64,000 bases of DNA, from the NCBI GenBank assembly GCA_965219015.1, contig CBDCNH010000005.1, positions 496,001 through 560,000 on the forward strand, written 5' to 3'. The notes beneath the pieces are model-generated. The model was not told where the DNA came from and searched no databases. It was given only the letters and a program-made list of their open reading frames with translations. Positions 18,167 to 24,876 of the stretch are shown piece after piece. A program made the translations under genes and the position numbers. This stretch comes from CBDCNH01 sp965219015. Lineage in GTDB: Bacteria; Pseudomonadota; Alphaproteobacteria; Rhodobacterales; Rhodobacteraceae. The first letter of the stretch is position 1. Each line of letters starts with the position of its first letter.

Positions 18167-18727
18167 TCAGGCGGCGACGGGGCGCACTTCGAGCACGTCG
18201 GGAATGTAGTGCCGGAGCAGGTTCTCGATGCCCATCTTCAGCGTCAGCGTCGAGGACGGGCAGCCCGCGCAGGCGCCCTGCATGTGCAGGTACACGACGC
18301 CGCGGTCGAAGCCGTGGAAGGTGATGTCGCCGCCGTCCTGCGCCACCGCGGGGCGCACGCGGGTGTCGAGCAGCTCCTTGATCTGGCGCACCACGTCCGA
18401 GTCCGGCCCGTCGTGCGCGGCGTGCCCGGTGTCGGCCTGCGCGCCCTGCAGCACCGGGTCGCCGGACTGGTAGTGCGACATGATCGCGCCGAGAATCGCG
18501 GGCTTGGCGTGCTCCCACGCGACGTCCGCCGCTTTCGTCACCGTCACGAAGTCGAGCCCGAGGAACACGCCCGTCACGCTGCCCGCCTCGAAGATGCGCC
18601 GCGCCAGCGGCGAGGCGGCGGCCGCCTCGGCGTTCGGGAAGTCCGCCGTGCCGGCGTCGAGCACCGCCTCGCCGGGCAGGAACTTCAGCGTGGCGGGGTT
18701 CGGCGTGGATTCGGTCTGGATGAACAT
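18167..18727 (-). CDS. NifU-family iron-sulfur carrier protein (NfuA-like)
   Basis: A 186-residue protein with an N-terminal Scaffold/NFU1 domain (FIQTESTPNPATLKFLPGE) and a C-terminal NifU domain containing the cluster-binding C153 and C156 (GACAGCPSS). Such proteins bind a [4Fe-4S] cluster between two subunits and hand it to client enzymes. I used the ATG at 18727 because GGAGGT lies six bases upstream; the longer frame up to 18856 has no such support. A TTGACA -35 box is visible upstream. It is followed by tsaB and rimI. Confidence 0.92.
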   Translation of the reverse strand: MFIQTESTPNPATLKFLPGEAVLDAGTADFPNAEAAAASPLARRIFEAGSVTGVFLGLDFVTVTKAADVAWEHAKPAILGAIMSHYQSGDPVLQGAQADTGHAAHDGPDSDVVRQIKELLDTRVRPAVAQDGGDITFHGFDRGVVYLHMQGACAGCPSSTLTLKMGIENLLRHYIPDVLEVRPVAA

Positions 18728-18751
18728 CGGCGCACCTCCGGGGTTGCCCTG

Positions 18752-18780
18752 CAGATGCGCTCGGGCTTCTCTTCTGTCAA
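18752..18780 (-). promoter_or_regulatory. Putative promoter of the NifU-like/tsaB/rimI operon
   Basis: A perfect TTGACA (18775-18780, read on the minus strand) is followed after 17 bases by CATCTG (18752-18757), a weak -10 box. The strong ribosome site GGAGGT at 18734-18739 lies between it and the ATG at 18727. The -35 match is the main support. Confidence 0.45.
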
Positions 18781-18849
18781 GGACGCGGGAACCCCGAGGC
18801 GGAGGCGCCGCTTTGCCGGGGGCACCCGAAGCCGCGAAGGAAGCCCAGC

Positions 18850-19368
18850 ATGTCACTCCGCCTCACTCTCGCCGCCGCCGCGCTCGCGCTGCCCGCGGCC
18901 GCCCCCGCGCAGACGACGGCCTACGCCGCGGCGACGGCAGCGCTTGTCGATGCGACCGGTGCCGACGCAGGCACGGTCACGCTCACCGGCACCGCATCGG
19001 GGCAGACCATCGTGCATGTCGTCCTGAAGGGCCTTCCGCCCGGCGTCCATGCGATCCACATTCACGAGACCGGCGCCTGCGACGCGCCCGACTTCGAGTC
19101 CGCCGGCGGTCATCTTGCCGGGCAGGCCGAGCACGGCGTGCTGTCGCCCAACGGCCCGCATCCCGGCGATCTGCCCAACGTCACGGTCGCCGCCGACGGC
19201 ACCGCCGACGTGACCTACTTCAACGCCATCCTCGCCATCGCCACGCAGGTGCTCGACACCGACGGCTCGGCCTTCATCGTCCACTCCGGCGAGGACGACT
19301 ACACCAGCCAGCCCTCCGGCGATGCCGGCAACCGGATCGTCTGCGGCGTCTTCACGGCGGACGAGTAG
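18850..19368 (+). CDS. sodC: Periplasmic Cu,Zn superoxide dismutase
   Basis: A 172-residue exported superoxide dismutase that converts superoxide into oxygen and hydrogen peroxide. A signal peptide of about 20 residues ends in APA. Copper ligands H70 and H72 (HIHETG), bridging H88 (AGGHL) and H145 (FIVHSGEDDY) are present, as are the zinc ligands H95, H104 and D107 (GPHPGDLPN) and the disulfide cysteines C77 and C165. The usual catalytic arginine position near the end is filled by R162 in GNRIVCG. It is divergent from the NifU-like gene. Confidence 0.94.
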   Translation: MSLRLTLAAAALALPAAAPAQTTAYAAATAALVDATGADAGTVTLTGTASGQTIVHVVLKGLPPGVHAIHIHETGACDAPDFESAGGHLAGQAEHGVLSPNGPHPGDLPNVTVAADGTADVTYFNAILAIATQVLDTDGSAFIVHSGEDDYTSQPSGDAGNRIVCGVFTADE

Positions 19369-19468
19369 GCGCGCCCGTCCGCACCTTCAGGGGCAGCATC
19401 GATGTGACGTCGGCGTCGGATGGTCCGGGGCCAGCTTCGGACACGTCGCCGGTCGAGGCCGCCGCGCG

Positions 19469-20344
19469 TCAGGCCGGAACGATGGCCTTGCGGTAGAGGT
19501 GCCAGGTCGCGTGGCCGAGGATCGGCAGCACCACGACGAGCCCGAGGAGCGCCGGGGCGGAGCCGAGCGCGAGACCGACCGCGATGATGAAGCCCCAGAC
19601 GGCGATCGGCGCGGGGTTCGCGAGCGCCACCTTGGCCGAGGTCACGATGGCCTTCGGCACGCCCACGTCGCGGTCGAGAAGCAGCGGAAACGACACCACG
19701 CTCACGCCGAGCACCACGAGCGCGAAGCCGAACCCGACGAGACAGCCGATCACGATCATCGTCCAGCCTGCGGGCGTCGCCAGCAGCGTTCTGACGAACG
19801 TGCTGGCCGTGATCGTCGCTTCGGGGCCGAGCGTGGCGTCGAAGATGATGTTGGCGACCATCAGCCAGGCGGCGAAGATCGCGATGTGGAAGAGCCCGAG
19901 CACGAACACGGCGCCGAACGCCGGCGAGCGGATGACGTCGAGCGCGGCCAGCCAGTTCGTCTCGATGCCGCGCTCGCGCCGACGGCTCATCTCGTAGAGC
20001 CCGACCGCGGCGAACGGGCCAAGCAGCGCGAAGCCCGACAGGATCGGGAACACCAGTTGCAGGAGGTTGCCCTGGAACGCGACGAGGAACAGGCACACGC
20101 CCATCAGCGGATAGAGCAGGCACGCGAACATGACGTCCGTCCGGAGCGCCACGAAGTCGGCGGCGCCCTCACGGAGCGCATCCCTGAGGTCGGACATGCG
20201 GAGCGTGCGGATCACCGGCGGGGCGTAGCTCACGGGGCCCGCAGAGTTGATCCCCGCCTGCTCCGTTGCGGTGGCCGCCGCGCCGAAGACGGACCTGACC
20301 GCGTTCGCGAACCACGAGAGCGGATTGCCGATGGTATCGGTCAT
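19469..20344 (-). CDS. DUF2189-family integral membrane protein
   Basis: A 291-residue inner-membrane protein of the DUF2189 family, common in alphaproteobacteria and of unknown function. At least six hydrophobic helices are evident, beginning with VMFACLLYPLMGVCLFLVAF near residue 71. A cytoplasmic loop carries YEMSRRRERGIETNWLAALDV, a family hallmark. The gene seems to be monocistronic, with a promoter-like sequence upstream, and is convergent with sodC. No partner or substrate can be proposed. Confidence 0.85.
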   Translation of the reverse strand: MTDTIGNPLSWFANAVRSVFGAAATATEQAGINSAGPVSYAPPVIRTLRMSDLRDALREGAADFVALRTDVMFACLLYPLMGVCLFLVAFQGNLLQLVFPILSGFALLGPFAAVGLYEMSRRRERGIETNWLAALDVIRSPAFGAVFVLGLFHIAIFAAWLMVANIIFDATLGPEATITASTFVRTLLATPAGWTMIVIGCLVGFGFALVVLGVSVVSFPLLLDRDVGVPKAIVTSAKVALANPAPIAVWGFIIAVGLALGSAPALLGLVVVLPILGHATWHLYRKAIVPA

Positions 20345-20375
20345 GGACTGTCCTCGCGCCAGGGGCCTTCAAGGT

Positions 20376-20403
20376 AGCATAGGCCGCGCACGCCCCGGCG
20401 CAA
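20376..20403 (-). promoter_or_regulatory. Putative promoter of the DUF2189 gene
   Basis: On the minus strand TTGCGC (20398-20403) and TATGCT (20376-20381) are 16 bases apart in the 82-base gap between the universal stress gene and the DUF2189 gene. The match is moderate and unproven. Confidence 0.4.
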
Positions 20404-20426
20404 ACGTTTCGTGCGCGACGTGGGGC

Positions 20427-20882
20427 TCAGGTGATCGCCTCGAGCCGCTCCTTCGAGATGTCGCCGGGCACGATGGTGATCGGGATCGGCAGGCTGCCGG
20501 AGGATTTCGAGAGCTGCGCCACCAGCGGGCCGGGGCCGGACTTGTCGGAGCCCGCGCCGAGGACCAGCACGCCGATCGAGGCGTCCTCGCGGATCTGGGC
20601 CAGGATCTCGGGGACGGGCTCGCCCTCGCGGATGACAAGCTCGGGATCGACGCCCTGGCGGTCGCGCATCCATTTGGCGAAGACCTCGAAATGCGCCACG
20701 ATCCGCTCGCGGGCCTCCTCGCGCATCAGGTCCGCAACGCCCATCCAGTGCTGGAACTCGTCGGGCGGGATGACCGACAGGATCTGCACCCCGGCGCCGG
20801 TGTGGTTGGCGCGAAGCGCCGCGAAGCGCATGGCGTTCAGGCACTCGCGGCTGTCGTCGAGGACGACCAGAAACTTTCGCAT
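20427..20882 (-). CDS. Universal stress protein (UspA family)
   Basis: A 151-residue single-domain UspA protein. It begins with the usual strand MRKFLVVLDDSRECLNAMRFA and holds VLVLGAGSDKSGPGPLVAQL near residue 105 in place of the canonical G-x2-G-x9-G-S/T ATP loop; the spacing is altered, so nucleotide binding is uncertain. The segment WMRDRQGVDPELVIREGEP is common to alphaproteobacterial relatives. Start at the ATG 20882; no operon partner is clear. Confidence 0.88.
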   Translation of the reverse strand: MRKFLVVLDDSRECLNAMRFAALRANHTGAGVQILSVIPPDEFQHWMGVADLMREEARERIVAHFEVFAKWMRDRQGVDPELVIREGEPVPEILAQIREDASIGVLVLGAGSDKSGPGPLVAQLSKSSGSLPIPITIVPGDISKERLEAIT

Positions 20883-20953
20883 GGGCGCTCCCCTCCCGAC
20901 CCCCGGATCATGCCGGGCGGCGCTTGGGCGCGCAACGGGGCTGCGCCGCGCGG

Positions 20954-21436
20954 TCAGCCGGCATCGGCCAGGAGCGCGTCGAGGTCGAGCGGCGCGTTGA
21001 CCATGCGAAGCGCCCCCGCCGCATCCCGCGGCCAGTCGGCGGGGTCGCGGTCGCGCGTCAGCTCGAGCCCGTTGCCGTCGGGGTCGCGGAGGTAGAGCGC
21101 CTCGCTGACCCCGTGGTCGGCCGCGCCGTCGAGCGCGATCCCCGCCGCGACGAGCCGGCGGAGCGCGTCGCCGAGCGTGGCGCGGTCGGGATAGAGGATC
21201 GCTGCATGGTAGAGCCCCGTCGTCCCTGCCGCCGCCGGAGGCCCGCCGCGGCTTTCCCAGGTGTTGAGCCCGATATGGTGATGGTAGCCGCCCGCCGACA
21301 GGAACGCCGCCTGCCGCCCGTAGCGCTGCACGACCTCGAAGCCGAGCACGCCCGCGTAGAACGCGATGGCGCGGTCGAGGTCGGCGACCTTGAGGTGGAC
21401 GTGCCCGATCCGGGCATGAGGGGTGATCGCGGTCAT
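20954..21436 (-). CDS. VOC-family dioxygenase-like protein (CatE-like)
   Basis: A 160-residue vicinal-oxygen-chelate protein. The first module starts with IGHVHLKVADLDRAIAFYAGVLGF, with a metal-ligand histidine in HVHL; GGYHHHIGLNTWESRGG supplies further histidines; the second module holds GLYHAAILYPDRATLGDALRRL and ends with the acidic ligand in DPDGNGLELTRDR. This matches CatE/glyoxalase-like proteins annotated as catechol-2,3-dioxygenase, but the substrate cannot be told. I start at the ATG 21436 because earlier residues lack similarity to the family. Confidence 0.88.
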   Translation of the reverse strand: MTAITPHARIGHVHLKVADLDRAIAFYAGVLGFEVVQRYGRQAAFLSAGGYHHHIGLNTWESRGGPPAAAGTTGLYHAAILYPDRATLGDALRRLVAAGIALDGAADHGVSEALYLRDPDGNGLELTRDRDPADWPRDAAGALRMVNAPLDLDALLADAG

Positions 21437-21513
21437 GGCTGCCTCCGTGCTTCGAGGCACGTAGCACTGCGGTCCGGCCGACGGGAGACGCATCAGGGCA
21501 CAGCGGCTGCGCG

Positions 21514-22557
21514 CTACCGCCGGGACCGGATCAGTCCCACGATGTCGAAGGTGCGCGCGAGGATCGGCTCGGCGATGGCCGCGGCGCGGTCGGCCCCGGC
21601 GCCGAGGATGCGGTCGATCTCGGCGGGGTCGTCCATCAGCCGCTGCATCTCGCCCGCCATCGGCCCGAGCTTCGCCACCGCGAGGTCGGCGAGCGCGGGC
21701 TTGAAGTCCGAGAACGGTCTGCCGGCGAACTCGGCGATCACGGACGCCGTCGAGGTGTCGGCAAGCGCCGCGTAGATGTTGACGAGGTTCGCGGCCTCCG
21801 CCCGTCCGGCAAGGCCCGCAACCGTCTCGGGCAGCGGCGCGGGGTCGGTCCGAGCCTTGCGGAACTTCCGCGCGATGGTGTCCGCGTCGTCGGTCATGTT
21901 GATCCGGCTCATGTCCGAGGCATCGGACTTCGACATCTTCTGCGTGCCGTCGCGCAGCCCCATCACCCGCGTCGCGGGGCCCTCGATCACCGGCTCGACG
22001 AGCGGGAAGAAATCCACGCCGAAGTCCGAGTTGAACTTCTGCGCGATGTCGCGGGTCAGCTCGAGATGCTGCTTCTGGTCGTCGCCGACGGGCACCTCGG
22101 TAGCGTGGTATGCTAGGATGTCAGCTGCCATCAGGGTCGGGTAGGCGAAGAGGCCGAGGCTCTGCGCCTCGGCGTTGCGGCCCGCCTTGTCCTTCCACTG
22201 CGTCATCCGGCTCATCCAGCCCATGCGCGCGACGCAGTTGAAGATCCAGCCGAGCTCGGCATGGGCGCTGACCTGGCTCTGGTTGAAGAGGATCGAGCGC
22301 GCGGGGTCGATGCCCGCCGCGATGAAGCCCGCGGTGAGCTCGCGCGTGGCCCGGCGCAGGTCGGCCGGATCCTGCCAGACCGTGATCGCATGCATGTCGA
22401 CGATGCAGTAGACCGTCTCGATCCCGGCGTCCTGCTTGGCCACGAACGGCTTCAGGGCGCCGAGGTAGTTGCCGAGCGTCAGCCCGCCCGAGGGCTTGAT
22501 CCCCGAGAACACCCGCGGCGTGAACGGCTGTGGCGCCTTCGCATCGGAACCCGTCAT
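21514..22557 (-). CDS. trpS: Tryptophanyl-tRNA synthetase
   Basis: A 347-residue class I aminoacyl-tRNA synthetase that charges tRNA-Trp. The HIGH-equivalent motif is GGLTLGNYLGAL (residues 24-35) and the KMSKS loop is at 207-211. VYCIVDMHAITV, the dimer segment GLFAYPTLMAADILAYHATEVPVGDDQKQHLEL and VEPVIEGPATRVMGLRDG are all typical (each seen in order). It lies downstream of the divergent rhomboid gene and near murJ and glnD, a gene neighbourhood common in Rhodobacterales. Confidence 0.96.
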   Translation of the reverse strand: MTGSDAKAPQPFTPRVFSGIKPSGGLTLGNYLGALKPFVAKQDAGIETVYCIVDMHAITVWQDPADLRRATRELTAGFIAAGIDPARSILFNQSQVSAHAELGWIFNCVARMGWMSRMTQWKDKAGRNAEAQSLGLFAYPTLMAADILAYHATEVPVGDDQKQHLELTRDIAQKFNSDFGVDFFPLVEPVIEGPATRVMGLRDGTQKMSKSDASDMSRINMTDDADTIARKFRKARTDPAPLPETVAGLAGRAEAANLVNIYAALADTSTASVIAEFAGRPFSDFKPALADLAVAKLGPMAGEMQRLMDDPAEIDRILGAGADRAAAIAEPILARTFDIVGLIRSRR

Positions 22558-22644
22558 CTCGTCCTCCCGGCGGCGTCGTGCCGGCTGGCGTTCGCCGGAT
22601 GGGTCGCTTACCGCTCGGGCTCCGCAGCGTCAACCGAAGGCCCC

Positions 22645-23331
22645 ATGCACCCCGACCGCAACGCCTCGCCGCTCAATCCGCTGCCGCCCGTCGTCTGGGC
22701 GCTCGTGCTGCCCATCGCCGGGATCGAGCTCGCCTTCGAGGCCGGCGCGAAGGGCTACGTCGGCGGCCGCGCGGCGGCGGGCTGGCGGCTCGGCGCGCGC
22801 GAGGACTGGGGCTTCTCGGGCACCGTGCTCGACTGGATGCTGGTCCACCGCGACGCGCCGTTGCCCTACCTCGCGCGCTTCGTGACCTATCCCTTCATCC
22901 ACGACGGCTTCGGGCACGCGCTCTGGGCCTGCGTGCTGATCCTGGCGCTCGGCAAGATGGTGGGCGAGGTGTTCTCGGCCGCCGCGGTTCTCGCCGTGTT
23001 CTTCGGCGCAGCGGTGCTCGGCGCGCTCGCCTACGGGCTCGCGGTGCCCGCGGCGCCGATCCTCGCGGGCGCCTATCCGGCCGCCTACGGGCTCGTGGGT
23101 GCTGTGACGTTCCTGATCTGGACACGGCTCGCGGGGAGCGGCACGACGCGGCTCCGGGCGTTCTCGCTCATCGGCTTCCTGATGGGCTTCAGGCTCGTCT
23201 TCGGGCTCCTCTTCGGCGGCGGGCCGGACTGGATCGCCGACCTCGCGGGCTTCGCCGCGGGGTTCGCGCTGTCGTTCGTCGTGGCGCCGGGCGGCTTCGC
23301 GCGCGCGATGGACCGCATCCGCCAGCGCTAG
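22645..23331 (+). CDS. Rhomboid-family membrane protein, probably catalytically inactive
   Basis: A 228-residue polytopic protein with the layout of a bacterial rhomboid: the loop YPFIHDGFGHALWACVLILALG (residues 82-103) matches the helix-2 motif, and AGAYPAAYGLVGAVTFL matches the active-site helix. In active rhomboids this reads GASGAxxG, but here the nucleophilic serine is replaced by Y144. The catalytic histidine of the last helix is replaced by D199 (WIADLAGFAAG). It is thus likely a pseudoprotease that binds membrane proteins without cutting. Starts at ATG 22645 and converges on murJ; both stops share CTAG. Confidence 0.85.
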   Translation: MHPDRNASPLNPLPPVVWALVLPIAGIELAFEAGAKGYVGGRAAAGWRLGAREDWGFSGTVLDWMLVHRDAPLPYLARFVTYPFIHDGFGHALWACVLILALGKMVGEVFSAAAVLAVFFGAAVLGALAYGLAVPAAPILAGAYPAAYGLVGAVTFLIWTRLAGSGTTRLRAFSLIGFLMGFRLVFGLLFGGGPDWIADLAGFAAGFALSFVVAPGGFARAMDRIRQR

Positions 23332-24866
23332 CGCCGGACCGCGCCCCGCAGGTCCGCCACGCGGAACGCGCCGAGGGCGAGGCCGAGGGCCGCGTAGCTC
23401 GCGATGCCGAGACTGACGAGAAGCACGAGTGCGAGGTAGCGCAGGCGGCCCATCTCGAGGAGCGGCTCGAGCGCCTGCGCCGCGCCCCACAGGCACGCGC
23501 CCATCCCGAGGGCGGCGGCGGCGATGCGCCAGGCGCGGTCGCGCAGGCGCGCGTCGAGGACCACCGCGTCGCCCATCGCGCGGCTGCCGAACCAGAGCTG
23601 GAGCACCATCGACCAGCCGGCGAGCGTGGTTCCGAGCGCCGCCGCCGCGAAGCCGATGACGGGCGAGAGCGCCACCGCCATGCCGCCGTTCACCACGAGC
23701 GAGACGAGCGCGTAACGGAAGGGGCTGCGGGTGTTCTCGCGCGCGAAGAACAGGGGCTGCATCACCTTCTGCAGCACGAACCCCGGCAGGCCGACCCCGT
23801 AGACCGCCACGGCGATGGCGGTCGCGGCGGTGTCGGAGGCGTCGAACGCGCCCCGCTGGTAGAGCACGCGCACCAAGGGTTCGGCGATGACGACGAGCGC
23901 CACGGCGGAGGGGAGCGCCAGGGCCAGCGCGAACTCGGCGGCGCGGTTGAACGACGCCTGCCCGCCGGCGTGGTCGCCCGCGCGGATGCGCCGCGACAGG
24001 TCCGGCAGGAGCACGATGCCGATGGCGATGCCGACGACGCCGAGGGGGAGCTGGTAGAGCCGGTCGGCGAAGCTGAGCCAGGCGATGGCGCCGTCGAAGA
24101 CGCTCGCAACCTGGCGCCCGACGAGGAGGTTGATCTGCACCACCCCGCCCGCCAGCACCGCCGGCAGCGCGATCCGCGCGAGGCGGCGCAGGTCCGGCGT
24201 GAGGCGCGGGCGGCGGGGCACGAGCACGAAGCCCGCGCGCGCCGCGGTGATCCACACGAGCGCGAGCTGCGCCACGCCCGCGACCGGCACCGTCCAGGCG
24301 AGCGCGCGGCCGAAGTCCCAGCCGAGGCGGTCGGCGGCGAGCATGCTCGCGATGAAGAGGAGGTTCATCAGGAGCGGTGCCGCGGCGGTCGCGGTGAAGC
24401 GCCCCGCGGCGTTGAGAACGCCCGAGACGAGGGCGGCGAGCGAGATGAACACGATATAGACGAAGGTGATGCGCCCGTAATGCACCGCGAGCCCGAAGCG
24501 CTCGTCGCCGTCGAAGCCCGCGGCCATCGCGAGCACGAGCCAGGGCATCAGCGCCTGCGCCACCAGCGTGAGGCCGATGAGCACCGCCGCGAGCCCCGAG
24601 AAGGCGTCGCGCGCGAAGGCCTGGGCGCCCTCGTCGCCTTCGAGCTTCTTCGCGAACATCGGCACGAAGGCCATGTTGAAGGCGCCCTCGGCGAAGAAGT
24701 TGCGGAACATGTTGGGCAGCGTCAGCGCCACGAGGAACGCCTCGGCGATGGGGCCGGAGCCGAGGTAGGCGGCGATCAGGATGTCGCGCATGAAGCCGAA
24801 CACGCGGCTCCCGAGCGTCCACGCGCCGACGGTGACGAAGCCCGAGACGAGCCGGATGTCGGCCAT
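23328..24866 (-). CDS. murJ: Lipid II flippase MurJ
   Basis: A 512-residue MOP-superfamily flippase that moves lipid II across the inner membrane for peptidoglycan synthesis. It has about 14 hydrophobic helices. Family stretches include SRVFGFMRDILIAAYLGSG (residues 20-38), LPNMFRNFFAEGAFNMAFVP (50-69), the NLLVGRQVASVF segment and FARENTRSPFRYALVSLVVNG. The start ATG is ten bases after the glnD stop, giving a glnD-murJ operon, with trpS farther along. Confidence 0.95.
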   Translation of the reverse strand: MADIRLVSGFVTVGAWTLGSRVFGFMRDILIAAYLGSGPIAEAFLVALTLPNMFRNFFAEGAFNMAFVPMFAKKLEGDEGAQAFARDAFSGLAAVLIGLTLVAQALMPWLVLAMAAGFDGDERFGLAVHYGRITFVYIVFISLAALVSGVLNAAGRFTATAAAPLLMNLLFIASMLAADRLGWDFGRALAWTVPVAGVAQLALVWITAARAGFVLVPRRPRLTPDLRRLARIALPAVLAGGVVQINLLVGRQVASVFDGAIAWLSFADRLYQLPLGVVGIAIGIVLLPDLSRRIRAGDHAGGQASFNRAAEFALALALPSAVALVVIAEPLVRVLYQRGAFDASDTAATAIAVAVYGVGLPGFVLQKVMQPLFFARENTRSPFRYALVSLVVNGGMAVALSPVIGFAAAALGTTLAGWSMVLQLWFGSRAMGDAVVLDARLRDRAWRIAAAALGMGACLWGAAQALEPLLEMGRLRYLALVLLVSLGIASYAALGLALGAFRVADLRGAVRR

Positions 24867-24876
24867 CAGGGGCGCG

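Noticed and set aside
22630..24822. 730-codon frame opposite the rhomboid gene and murJ
   Set aside because: It is rich in Arg/Ala/Pro, lacks domains, and overlaps two well-supported genes in other frames.
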